DNA of 64,000 nucleotides, from positions 65,899,674 through 65,963,673 of the forward strand of contig NC_092350.1 in NCBI RefSeq assembly GCF_963676685.1, read 5' to 3'. Under the pieces are notes generated by a model. The model searched no databases and was not told the DNA's origin. It saw only the letters and a program-made list of their open reading frames with translations. A program made the position numbers and the translations under genes. The DNA is from Mytilus edulis. Its lineage: Eukaryota; Mollusca; Bivalvia; Mytilida; Mytilidae. This document shows, piece after piece, positions 21,030-32,596 of the stretch. Positions within the stretch are counted from its first letter, which is position 1. Each line of letters begins with the position of its first letter.

Positions 21030-21525
21030 ATTTAGCAACCAAATATACTCTATTCCCATTAATTTAGCACCCCAATATACTCTATTCCCTATAATTTAGC
21101 ACCCCAATATACTCTATCCCCTATAATTTAACACCCGATATTCTCTATTCCCTATAGCTATAATTTAGCAACTCAATATACTCTATTCCCTATCATTTAG
21201 CACCCCAATATACTCTATTGCCTATAATTTAGCACCCCACTATTCTCTATTCCCTATAATTTAGTACCCCAATATACTCTATTCCTTATAATTTAGCACC
21301 CCAATAATTATACTCTATTCCCTATAATTTAGCACCCAGATATTCTCTATTCCCTATATTTTAGCACCCCGATATTCTGTATTCCCTATAATTTAGCACC
21401 CAAATATACTCTATTCCCTATAATTTAGCACCCAAATATACTCTATTCCCTATAAGTTAGCACCCCGATATTCTGTATTCCCTATAATTTAGCACCCCAT
21501 TATTCTCTATTTCCTCTGCATTTTA
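21030..21525 (+). repeat. Minisatellite, about 15 units of about 32 bp
   Basis: Degenerate head-to-tail units of the form TTTAGCACCCCAATATACTC followed by TATTCCCTATAA. It ends about 180 bp upstream of the gene B start codon. No spacers or cas-like genes, so it is not a CRISPR. Confidence 0.95.
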
Positions 21526-21707
21526 TTCTCTATAGGTTTTTGGTGGACCAACAAAAATTTAGTATACCTTACCTAATAATGGCTTCAAGGTTCAGCTAGT
21601 AAGCAAGCTAACCAACGATATTACCATTATCGACACACTCAATGCAATCTGCTGTAATGTAGCTATTCGTTTTTGTTTTAGGAACCGTTTGATCATACAG
21701 AATCAAC

Positions 21708-21747
21708 ATGGAAGCGTCTTGTACTTTATTCCTTGTCGTATTGGTTG
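21708..21747 (+). CDS. Gene B coding exon 1 (signal peptide)
   Basis: The exon has 40 nt: 13 codons from the ATG with a hydrophobic run (TLFLVVLV), plus one base of a split glycine codon, then a strong donor GTAAGT. The phase is identical to gene A exon 1. A pyrimidine tract and AG lie immediately upstream of the ATG. Confidence 0.75.
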
Positions 21748-24700
21748 GTAAGTATATATATATACCGAAATTGTAAACCTAGTTAAAATTCGCATGACAA
21801 TTAGAACCGCTCATATCAGAGAGCTGACCTCAGATTAACCGAGTGTCCCATTTTACACCTAAATTGGCTTTATTTCAAGTAATTTTTTCAGTTCTTCAAC
21901 CTTTGTGTAAATTTATTTTTGTATATATAAATTGGTAGACAGTTGATGCAGCTATCGGTTAGCGAGCAGATTTGGAACGAGAGTTAGACAAAGGAGTAGG
22001 TCCAGTACAAGACCCCTTTTTGACCCCAAAATATAGCAGTTTTACAAAATTGTTTAAAATGTAAACTTTTTGCTATTTATTTGAAAGTAAAAGCTTCTGC
22101 TACATAGATATGGGCTGTTTTTGACAATCGGAGCGTTTTAAATGACTTAATCAGTTAAAATCTTTCACATGAATTAATTGAATCAACTGAAATAGACACT
22201 TAAGTGTTTAAAAAGTGTCCAAAATCTTTAGTCAGATGAGCCTGAAATTTGAGGCCAAAATTGGTCGTTACCGGACCTACTCCTTTTTAAATTCGGACTG
22301 ATAGCAAAATTTAAAAAGTACCGAACTAGACACAGATCTTCGCAGGATTCAAATTCTGCCTAGTATTGTTTTATGATTGTGTAAGCTCATACCGATTTGA
22401 TAAATAGATTAAATGCATGCGGATTGCATTGTGAATTTTGATTGTTTTTCGTTTACAAGATTGAATGAAACATCCTCAATGTATCTATGTTTAAATTAAT
22501 TTATTTTTAATAACCCTACATGTATTTAAATCAAAACTTAAGTATTGTAAAAAGCTCAAATGACCTTTTAATACTTCCCTCGGAGGACATAATTTTATAT
22601 CTACTGCTATGATATATTGTTCTTTACAGAGACATAATGTCATGGCAATGGACATTATTTGATAAGTGTAAACACTTTCTAGGCGGACACTCTTTCACAC
22701 GACACTATAATATCAGACACTAGCATGATCAAATAATTTCCTTTTTAATTTCAACATTAGTTTAACTTTGGATAAAAAAAGACATATCTTTGTGTCCACA
22801 GCTCATGTTAAGAGCCTGCAAATTTACTGAATTTTTAAAATGTTTCGTTTCTAATTGTTTTCATCCATAGGATCAATGGCATACTCTTCAGCTGTGAGAA
22901 TTCCAATTAATTGGGCCGACTTGGGGGTTACTGCTGCCTCGACTTCAATAGAATCTGGAGCTACTATGATGACAGCCGAAGCTAATTATCGTGTTGTGTG
23001 CACAATTGAAGTAGAAAATTGGACAAAATACAACCTCGTGAATCCTCATGCTACCATTAAGAAAGGTGAATTACAGTCGTCTCCAGTTTTTATCAGACCT
23101 ACACTTCGAGAGAAATTTGTAAGTTTTGTAATTACATTTAATCAGAAATAGTAATCATATGTAACCAGTTAAAGTAAATATGTAATTAATAAATGTAATC
23201 GCATGTATATCTTTATAATATAAATTGTTCTAAAACCTTGAAAACGTGGACATTTGAGGATGAAATGAAACTCATCCTCTAAATCATTTTTACAAAAAGT
23301 ACATATTCTATTATTTCTTGTTACACCATTAAATCTTCCATTTTCTATAGCTAAGTTGTGGCTACTTAATCTTATTTTTGTTATACATTTTTTGTAAACA
23401 TTTGGAATTGGTTTGCATAAATAAAATTGCAGACAAAAATTATCTAACATATATTTATAATTAGAACATTTTGGAGACATATGTAACTGAGCATCAAGTT
23501 CTTGTTTTAGACAATCGTACAAACGTTGCTTTATGACAGCAAAATATACATCAGGCAAGTCACAAATAAGGTTTTGGCTATACCATACATCACCTAAACC
23601 AATAAGAAAAAGTTCGTGTGTAATCAATATCTTTTATCACATATTTATAGATTATCGTTGATCATCTCAACATGATTGATTTTCTCGCTTGAGCCGTCCC
23701 GTCTCAAGCGAGAAAGGCAATCGAGTTGAGATGACCAATGATAATCTGTTTATCGCTATTTTACCTATGACGACGTTGTCAATTTAATGTCAATTTCGTT
23801 AGCAACGCCACGTGCCTGTTTAGTTTCTAGCGGTAATTTTCAATCTCAAGCGAGTAGCATGATATGAAAAATTATCACCAAAAAAGATCAAAGGAAAAAT
23901 GGCACAAAATAGCGATAATAAGTGTTGTCAAATGTAAGAAATTCTTTATTGTAGTAATCGATTTGTATCGTTTTTACTGCCATTTTTTTTAACATCGTTA
24001 TTCAAGTAGGTCCTGACGGCCGGAATACTGAATAACTGGCAGACACCCAAGTGTTATTGTAGTAATCGATATGTATCGTTTTTTCTGCCATTGTTTTAAC
24101 ATCGTTGTTCAAGTAGGTCCTGACGGCCAGAATACTGAATAACTGACAGACACCCGAGTGTCGTAGAATGGCCGTGAGGCGCCACATCATTCGAGTACCA
24201 CTATGCCCCCAGTATAAATACATGTACTACATATATATTTTTCAAATGATTTATTCATCAAAGACTTTAGTAATTTAATTGCAATATTTGCACTTTATAC
24301 ATGTAATTGAGGACATCTTTGAGTTAATTACTTAATAAAGCTTTTTTTTTATTTGAGTCAATAACTTGAAGGTCAATTATCTAAATATGACTGTATTCAA
24401 TTTCTTTCTTCTGTAAAGTTAAGCACTCTTTTATTTTCGTTGGCTTCAATCCAAACATATAAACCGGTTGTCTAGCTATGGAACGTCACAGCTATCATGA
24501 AGTAATAATACACCAAATAACGTAATATCAGAGTTCTACATAAGACAGCTGTGGCGTTCCATACCTAGCGATAGTTTGTTCGTCTCTAATGTGGGAGGTC
24601 ATGGGTATTTACCCCGGCCTGAATAAAAGTTTTATAAAAAAAAAAGCATAGACAACAGTCAAAATAATTTGTCCGGGTATTGATAACTGTTATCTCGTTA

Positions 24701-27700
24701 TTTAGCACGTTACAAATTTGGCTAAACGTGGCTGCGGGGTACAGATCAGGTTGAATATTCATATTGCAATAATTACATTAGATGTGTGTTTCATTGAAAT
24801 ACGTTATTCTGATTGGTTAACATCTGTCTCGAGTCATAACTAACATTCAATTTGAAATAAATTGTAACATTCATGTTGACATACGCTTCCACAATAAAAT
24901 TGATTGTAACTGTTTTCATTATCGTTGCGAAAACATGTCATTATAATATTCAATGCTTCTTTAAGTAATTTCATAGGGTTGTACATCCGTTGACTCTGCG
25001 CATATTTTTAAAATGAAGAGCTTCCGCGCTTCATACAAAATGTACTTCTGTCAACGCTTTTTCAACCCAATGTCTTTACAAAAAGAAACATTCAATTCTT
25101 TATTAGCATGTTCTTGTTCTGAGTATCAATATATTAACTTAACCATTCATCAATCATCATCTAAACATATAGCCATAGAGTGACAAAACCAACCTGTTAT
25201 AACAATCTAAATATTTTCATTTTCAAATCATGTTTTAGCAGGATGGCAATGTTCTCCACCAAAAACATAAAACTGAAGTTCACAATCTTTAAAAATTCAA
25301 ATGAGCTCAATTATTTTCTACAGTTACAGAAATACAATACTCAAATATAGTTACATGCATACACAATTATTTTATATTCTGTCCTTGTGTCCACTTATTC
25401 TTGTATGTAAACCTCAACCACCCCTTTCAGACTTATTCCTCTTCAGATTCCCTTTTTATATATACATTTTTCTTCAGAAAACTAAAATTCATGAATTGAA
25501 GCACCTATAAACATGCAACTTTTGCTTCATCCACAAAAAATGATACCCACACACAAAAGTACTTTCACTACATAATATGATATTTTCCCGTTAGAAATCT
25601 CCCATGGCTGAGCGGGAGGCATTTTTTTTAATGGCACCCTCTCAGCTATGTTTATTTATATATTGTTTATTTCAAAATTTGCAACTGAGGTTAGAATGGT
25701 ATGAATCTAAGTTTGTTATCGTTAATTGAATTTTAAATTCTTGTTGTATTTTACAAAATGTAGATGAGACAATATCTGAAAAAGTCTAATTTTTGGAAAT
25801 AAGAAAAAACAAATTTTTTTTTTAGACCCAGTATTTTAATAGCACAAATCGAAGAACACACATTGGGGATCTAGGAACTGTTGTCTGTAATTCAAACAAT
25901 TGTTTAATAAGGAAACAATGGCTATTTTAAAAATGGTACAAAACAAATCCAGTTCTTTCCTGTTACCAAAGTGAATCAATTTTAAAAAGTTTCTAATGGG
26001 AATAAGGAATAAGTTTAAGACAATATTTGTGGTTTACTAGTATATCCTGCAATAGTTTATCAAATGCCAATTATTTATTTTAGCATTTGCAATACAAAAG
26101 GTTTAGAAATATACTTAAATACAGTCAGATATGTCGGTAACATGAAAGAATCTTGAGTAACAGCACAACGGTAACAGGACAGAGTTGGTAACATAAAGGA
26201 TTTTTCTGCTTTATTCTAAAGTTTAAGAAAAAAACATCATTTTAAATTAGTCACAATTGGAAGGTAACAGCAAACAATGTCATTTATCCTTTGAAACTGT
26301 ATTTGCAAGATGAAAAATCTGCCTAGGTAAGGAAAAATTCTAAAATAAATTCCTTTCTGTTACTATCTACTAAACTAGAATTACACAATGTTCTCTGCTG
26401 TTATCAAAAGCAAAAAAACCTACTTTTTTATTAAATATACTGTATATTATTTAGAAATCTATTTAATATGGTGGTGATAACTTATATTAAATAAAATGGT
26501 TGGCATATAGTAGATTAACTTTTCGATTCTTCAGTAAAATTGTCTTGAACATCCTTCCTGTTACTGATGATGGTTATGCTGTTACTTTTTATCAGGTAAC
26601 ATGACAGAACGTAACAGAAAGGAATTACGCGATAGTTTTTGTCCTTTTTATCACATTAAATGCAAGTGTATTTCCTGTGACATATAACTTTTAAAAAGAT
26701 GATATAAAAACACACTTAATGCTGTGGTGCACACTTAAAAATATTCTCAGAAAGTGTAAGAAAAGGCTGTAACAGGATAGAACACCAATAAGTATTTTTC
26801 TATAAATTCTTACCTTGGATGGGCTTGAATTTTCAAACCTGGCCGCCTTTCCAACTATTTCTTTGTTTTAATGCATTCAGGAAATGATGCTCTTCACAAT
26901 ACATAATGGGAAAATAACTCTTGGTCTTGTAAACGTTTCCACAGGTAAAAAAACCCCAGTGGTAACAGGAGGGAAATCACCCCTGGGGACAAATTTTTTT
27001 TCTCTTAAAATTTGCAAAATTTTATTACATGCTATAGTTATAATATAAAAAGACAAATTAGGGGCAAGTTTATTATATAATACATTATGTATATGTGAGA
27101 ATCAGACGCCTGTTTAATTAATTTGGATATTATTTGAATGATTTAGTTTTCAAAAAAACACAAGGGACAACATGATTTTAGGGGGGGTTGAACATTTAAA
27201 TTACAATATTTTATTGGAAGAAATATAAGAATGAGTGTTTAATTGGCAGGCCATGGTGCATTATATAATTTAGTTTATACTGAAACTTAAAATTTTAAAA
27301 AAAGATGGTTGAATAAAAAAATAATTGCTGGTGAAGTGCGGGACATGGAAAATAGACTTTTTCAGATATTGTCTCAGATACAAAATATCTTTGAACAGAC
27401 AACTATTTTCCAATTTGTAGACGGCACATAAATCATATTGGGGATTTTCCGGAACGTACGGAGTGGCATCGTGGAGAATAGATGATGGGGAGGGACGAAG
27501 AGCAGTTGTGATGTGGAGCTGTCCGTACAACTTTTGGTGGCACAGTAATTATCTCGGTGTTGGATTGGCGGAACCAGCTACTGAGCGTCACCGTGATTGG
27601 TTTCACCAAATGTATAACGAAGGAAACGGCAATGGCTTGAGATTTGTGAGATCTCGTTATGATAAACATACACCAACGATAAGAACCAACGACGGAAAGT

Positions 27701-27828
27701 TTGAAATAACTGGTATTATGGGAACAGCTCACAGAACAAAAGCTCGTGTCATTGTCCGACCCGTATTTGAAGATGATCTAGCTCCAAATATATCTGACGC
27801 ATTGCGTAAACGAAACTTAATTTCATAA
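21708..27828 (+). CDS. Actinoporin-like pore-forming protein, gene B (three coding exons)
   Basis: Paralogue of gene A on the opposite strand. CDS exons are 21708-21747, 22871-23118 and 27421-27828, giving 696 nt (231 codons plus stop) with intron phases 1 and 0 as in gene A. It has a short hydrophobic leader, a core with VENWTKY and LQSSPVFIRP, and a membrane-face aromatic cluster around VMWSCPYNFWW with a following WFHQMY. It is expected to be secreted and membrane-binding like its family. All splice signals are intact and no frame break is visible. Introns are 1.1 kb and 4.3 kb. An acceptor-like TTTTGTTTTAG lies about 20 bases before the ATG, so there is probably a 5' UTR intron; a GAGGTAAGAG donor near 18054 is a speculative partner. 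A 32-bp minisatellite lies just upstream. Family call is confident; physiological function is not known from sequence. Confidence 0.85.
21991..22288. mobile_element. MITE in gene B intron 1
   Basis: Inverted ends AAAGGAGTAGGTCC.GTA and TACCGGACCTACTCCTTT at 21990-22008 and about 22268-22286. No ORF inside. Confidence 0.75.
22871..23118 (+). CDS. Gene B coding exon 2
   Basis: The exon has 248 nt between acceptor TTCATCCATAG and donor GTAAGT, in phase 1 and out phase 0. It encodes the N-terminal helix region and the VENWTKYNL core, ending REKF at the donor. It aligns with gene A exon 2; gene A ends REQF at the same donor position. Confidence 0.9.
23169..23627 (-). pseudogene. LINE C-terminal fragment in gene B intron 2
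   Basis: Encodes a C-terminal retrotransposon domain with ITKIRLSSHNLAIENGRFNG and RNNRICTFCKNDLEDEFHF then C. This is the same layout as the Cys-His tail at 5364-5460 but clearly diverged. Antisense to gene B. RT catalytic motifs are absent. Confidence 0.75.
23640..23920. mobile_element. Foldback element in gene B intron 2
   Basis: Arms of about 45 bp (AGATTATCGTTGATCATCTC / GAGATGACCAATGATAATCT) surround TTCTCGCTTGAGCCGTCCCG and its complement. Flanking TTATCGCTATTTT at 23751 and AAAATAGCGATAA at 23908 form an outer inverted pair. Confidence 0.75.
23949..24160 (+). repeat. Tandem duplication, unit about 105 bp
   Basis: TTATTGTAGTAATCGAT, TCAAGTAGGTCCTGACGGCC and GAATACTGAATAACTG occur twice in order, with about 10 percent difference. 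Confidence 0.85.
24768..25062 (+). repeat. Dispersed repeat, family 4, copy 2
   Basis: Matches 13758-14055: ATTACATTAGATGTGTGTTT, TTCTGATTGGTTAAC, ATAGGGTTGTACATCCGTTG and AAATGAAGAGCTTCCG. Confidence 0.7.
26125..26970. repeat. Cluster of GTAACAG / CTGTTAC motifs
   Basis: More than ten copies of GGTAACA(G) or its complement, some extended (GTAACAGGACAGA, GTAACAGGAGGGA), scattered at irregular spacing in gene B intron 2. Confidence 0.6.
27421..27828 (+). CDS. Gene B coding exon 3
   Basis: The exon has 408 nt including the TAA stop. The acceptor is CAATTTGTAG. It opens with TAHKSYWGFSGTYGVASW, aligned with the gene A exon 3 start, then carries the aromatic membrane-binding cluster, ending KRNLIS. 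This is likely the ancestral-type C-terminus that gene A lost to a repeat. Confidence 0.9.
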   Translation, partial: TAHKSYWGFSGTYGVASWRIDDGEGRRAVVMWSCPYNFWWHSNYLGVGLAEPATERHRDWFHQMYNEGNGNGLRFVRSRYDKHTPTIRTNDGKFEITGIMGTAHRTKARVIVRPVFEDDLAPNISDALRKRNLIS

Positions 27829-28199
27829 ATGTCCATGCGTGCTTTGATTTCATTGGTCTAAAATAGATTAAATGTACGCATAGTATTGAGTTATGTATTT
27901 ATTGACATGTAACAGTCACGGAATTAATGCTTCTATTTGAGCTGATTTTACCAATTCACTTAGTCTGTTATAAACCTACCAATCTTCAGTTTGATGCTGG
28001 TGGAGTCGAATTCATAGGTGCGTTTTTACTGAACTGATTTCAAACTCGTTTAGACAAGACTGGTTTTGTAATGTTTTACATGCAAGATCTTGAACTATAT
28101 GAATTTTTACAGATTGCCACACTTTTGATATTTTTAGAATCTTTTCACGAAAAATCTTTAATTTGATTTAAAAAAATGTAATAGGGTAATGTTCCGGGG

Positions 28200-29110
28200 C
28201 CATTAAAGTATACAAACTGTTTTATTATTCAGGCAAACTGATATCAAATAAGAAGCGGAAGATACCATAAGGTCATTTAACGTATTAAGTCAAATATTGA
28301 CGATTTAACTACGTTTACACATTGTGACTTGGATGGAGAGTTGTCTCATTGGCACTCATACCACATCTTCTTTTATCTATATACACAATGACTTAACAAA
28401 AAGACAAACAGATATTAAGTTACTATACACAAAACACAATATAGAAAACTAAAGACTCAAAACACGAATCCCACAAACAAATTAAGGTGGTCCGAGGTAC
28501 TCAGAAAGGAAAAGCAGATTCTTCCTCACATGGGGAACCAGTCGTTGTATAAATGCCAACTCTTCTAAGGAGAACATGTCTTGTCAGGTTACTTCTAGTT
28601 GTGTGTTTCCGGTAATCTTTTACTGTTCTTTTATTTCATATATTTTAAATACAACACTTGAAACAAATATGAAATCCTTCTTTGTTTATGTTAGAAAAAA
28701 GGGTGCCAATGTGTAAAATAGAGACGGAGCAATTAGAAAGGAACTTTAAAACTCACAGGTTGAAAATAAATTGACAACATAAAAAAACGACGAAAAGACA
28801 TACATGTATATAAGTTAAATCCAACTAAAAACCGCCGGATACCAGGGTCTCGTAAGTTTTTTTTGGCAAGGCAATGATAAAAAAAACAATACTATACTGA
28901 CATCATGTGAGGAGCAATTATATATGACAACAACATACAAGAACAAAGAACACAGCAGTACAAAAAACACAACATAGAAAACTATAAACTGCGCAACTTG
29001 GACATCAATAAAAACCCGGATTGACCTCATGTGGTCCGTATATCAAATAAATCCTACTCCATATGTGGCACCCGCCTTGTAGCTCGTGTGAAAACAAACC
29101 CGTGATAAGT
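28200..29110. other. Downstream of gene B: dispersed-repeat fragments only
   Basis: 28325-28385 is an inverted family-1 end. 28425-28550 and 28930-29105 are two copies of family 2 (ACACAACATAGAAAACTA, then CACGAA.CCCAC). I see no coding exon after the gene B stop. Confidence 0.6.
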
Positions 29111-29239
29111 CTTAATTCGGTAGGTTACATTCATCAGGTCGGGACCACTACCTTATATGGAAATGCATAAATTAGCATATCGTATGTTCTCGCACATGTA
29201 ATTGTTTATTTACATGTGACGTAATTTATTTTTACCTAG

Positions 29240-29330
29240 GTTTTTGACCAATCCACTAAATGAGTCACAATGCATGATGGACTACTACGTGTTTACAATC
29301 AACCAAGAACACGTGTTATTTACTGAAATA
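29240..29330 (-). repeat. Third partial copy of the 600-bp inverted-repeat family
   Basis: GACCAATCCACTAAATGAGT, CAATGCAT and CACGTG follow the order seen at 13240-13320. Confidence 0.55.
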
Positions 29331-30195
29331 CAACACATTTTTTCTTGCAATGCGGGATTCACAATTTCGCTTAGTTTTTCATTTTGTGTATCCTCATTTA
29401 TAGTTCGTGATATAAAGTATTACTTCCATGCTCAGATTAACGAAGAGTTGTTTCTATGTGAAGAAAAAAGGGTTTGAATTACCCGATATATAGCCATTAA
29501 CATGTTTGATGATGGCACAGAGATTTCATGTATTTGTCAACCAGAAGCAACGAAACAACAGCGAAAAAACACAATTACCCATGAGACAAACTTATTAGTG
29601 TAAAGTAAGCCGTCGATAACAGCCGGTGCTTATATTCAAGAGTACAGCAATGTTCGTATAGATAATTAAAGGCAAATGTGGGATCCTTGAATTTTGTGTT
29701 CGTAAAAAAGGCGAAGAAATATTTACATACATGGCAGTGTTAACAAAATTTATAAGTATTTTTGTTGGTCACATTTCAGTATATGGGACTTCCAAACTAT
29801 TCCTTTTTTTTAAGGTAGTGAAGTCAGCAACTGTAGTTTCAGTTTGTTCGTTTTTTTAACGGGCTCGGACATTTGCCAAACTGAATAAAATCATTACAGC
29901 TGATTTCTTAAACCTGCAAAGTAAAACTTTGGTTGGCTTGCTTGCTTTGTTTGTATAGTTGTTTATACAAGCTTTGAAAATGAGATTGACATCTTTAAAC
30001 AATATATATATATAGGCATAGTTTAACTTGTATATTTTATATTTTGTACAATATACAAACAAGCAAGCAAGCTAACCAAAGTTTTGCTCCACATGCATAA
30101 GAAATAAGATGTAATAATTTTATCAATATGTATGTGCGACAAGGTGGAACGTTTGATATGTTTTGTGAAAATTGCAGCGTTGGATCTATAATAAA

Positions 30196-30440
30196 ATAAG
30201 AAGATGTGGTATGATTGCCAATGAGACAGTTGTCCACAAGAGACCAAAATGACACAGAAATTAACATTTATAGATCACCGTACAGCCTTCAACAATGAGC
30301 AAAGCCCATACCGCATAGTCGGCTATAAAAGTCCCCGATATGACAATGTAAAACAATTCAAACAAGAAAACTAACGGCCTTAATTATATAAAAAAAAAAT
30401 GAACGAAAAAAAAATATGTAACACATAATCAAGCGACAAC
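30196..30440 (+). repeat. Dispersed repeat, family 1
   Basis: The best preserved copy here, from GAAGATGTGGTATGATTGCC to AACACATAATCAAGCGACAA. It contains GATCACCGTACAGCCTTCAA, which shows the ancestral TAC where gene A has its TAG stop. Confidence 0.85.
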
Positions 30441-31084
30441 CACTAAATGCAAGCTCCTATACAATATATATTTTTTTTTATGGGATAGATTTTTTGTCCT
30501 TTTATATATTTAATTGGGCCGTTTTTTTTTTGTTTTTTTTTTTGTTTGGATTGTTTTACACAAGTAATTTTAGGGTCATTAATAGCTTAATTTTCAGCAT
30601 TGGACCTATGACTGCTTACTTTACTAAATTATGTCTTTGTTGGAAAGATGTCTCATTTGGCACTCATACCTCATCTTCTTATTTCTATATACAAAGCACG
30701 TTTTAGAAAAAAAATAAAAGGTAATATGGCACCCACTATGATCCAGAGACTTTTAATATTGGAGATATTTTACATATGTCAACAGGACAGCAGCCGAACG
30801 ATAAAAAACCTCTGAGGTATATTTTGTGATAAAATTAGCAACAAACGGATATTATCGATGGATGAATTTAAACTATGAAAAAAATGTATTGAGCTATATA
30901 CCGTACCCGCCCAGTGGCGGATCCAGGGGGCGGGGGTTCCGGGGGATGGACCCCCTTTTTTTGGACGATCAGTGCATTTGGATGGGGACATGTAGTTGGA
31001 ACCCCTCCTCTTTTGTCCAGGGTTAGGACCCCCTTTTTAAAATGGCTGGACCCGCCCTGCCGCTTTCATAACACTTCTTTTTAA

Positions 31085-31680
31085 CATACTAAATATTATG
31101 ATGTTCTTACTATTAGTTCAGGTCCTGATAAAAAAAATACACATTCAGTACAGAAAGAAGTGTTTCAATGAAAGTTTCGTGTTTTTCTAGGCAGAAATGA
31201 TTTTTGCAATGACATTATACAGGTTTAAAAGAGCTCAAATGATTTTCTTACTGGACAGTAGTCACTTCATTGGATATTTCACTGTGTCATGTCGTGAAAT
31301 TAATGCAGGTTCAATTTATAACAATGCACAAAACCGGTTCAACTACTTTTGCAAGGCGAAAAAGAAAGTCGAATCGTGAAGCCAATAAACAATATTTTTT
31401 TAATCTGAGCATGCAAATTGAAGATTACGTTATATATTTTACATTAAATATATTTGCAGAATAAAAACTTGGATAATGAGAGTCCCAGACAATATATTGA
31501 TGGACTGTTTTCCCACTAATTCCACGTGTTTTAAGTAGTAGTTTACTCGTAGTAGCCCACAATGCATTGTAGTTCATTGAGTCGATTGGTCAGTTTTTCA
31601 AGGCCATATTGGCCTTGTGTTTTGGAAATTACTATGCAAATATATTCTGACGTCAGAAAATCTAGAGTTCTCGACCTGTT
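31085..31680 (+). repeat. Long inverted repeat, right copy (about 600 bp)
   Basis: Partner of 13150-13745 in opposite orientation. The copies enclose gene B and the PLE-type element (about 17.3 kb between them). Confidence 0.85.
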
Positions 31681-31689
31681 CATGTAAAA

Positions 31690-32062
31690 AGGAGATGGTA
31701 TTTGGGCACACAAGTTGGAACATATCCGTCATCACCTGTAAAGCATAGTTTCCATAGCTGCCCAACCAACTCATAATGACGTCCGTAAGATTTACGAAGG
31801 AATGAGTCCAACTTGACTACTTGTAAGTAGAGATATTTTGAAATACTAAAGTGTTTCTACCTCAGGAATAGATTACCTTAGCTGTATTTGGCAAAACTTT
31901 TAGGAATTGTTGGTCGTCAATGCTTTTAAACTTCGTACTTTATTTGGCCTTTTTAATATATTTTGAACCGAACGTCACTGATGAGTCTTTTGTAGACGAA
32001 ACGCGCGTCTGGCGTTAATATACAATTTTAATCCTTGTATCTATGGTGAGCTTATTTGTAAC
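31690..32062 (+). mobile_element. Hammerhead-bearing small interspersed element, copy 2
   Basis: The longer of the two good copies. It begins near GGGCACACAAGTTGGA and AGCATAGTTTCCATAGCTGC, continues through TTTGGCAAAACTTTTAGGAA, and ends TTTTAATCCTTGTATCTATG. No ORF. Confidence 0.65.
31971..32016 (+). ncRNA. Type I hammerhead ribozyme, copy 2
   Basis: The best conserved example. Stem I AACGTCA/TGGCGTT has seven pairs; core CTGATGA; stem II GTCT/AGAC is fully paired with a TTTGT loop; GAAA; minimal stem III; cleavage triplet GTC with predicted cut after 32009. Two A-U pairs in stem I replace what is a G-U pair in copy 1. Confidence 0.85.
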
Positions 32063-32596
32063 TCTTCGTTTATAACTTCCTTTTGAGCTACAAACCTCTA
32101 TCAATGATCTCATGATGAAAATGCAAGCTCTATGTCAACTTAGAGAAATATTCCATATATAGGCGCTGCTTGAATGTTGCTACATACATGTATGAGATTT
32201 TTTAAAATCTATAGATAGTTTATTCTTTAGCATTTCGAAAAATACTATGCTTTATCTAAATTTTCAAATGTATGTTAAATACACGGTCTCAATGTAGCAG
32301 TATTAAAATGTATATGTACGAACGGACGGACGGACAGGATTACTATCAGATGCGGAAGTGATGGACGAAAGAACATGCAATTCTCTTTTATAAAAACAAG
32401 GTACTAAGTATACCAGAAGATGATTGATGCGCAGATAAAACTGTTTTACAGCGTTTTTCTTTGTACGAACTTTTTAGTACTGTTATCAAAATATTTAAAG
32501 AATGAAAGAATTCGAATAACAGTTAAATTAATTAATTCTAGATTAGTTTCAATCAAATATAAGATGACCAACAATTATCAGATTATTAGTTACATT

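Noticed and set aside
21030-21525. Regular repeats as a possible CRISPR array
   Set aside because: The whole unit repeats with no unique spacers, and the surrounding DNA is clearly eukaryotic.
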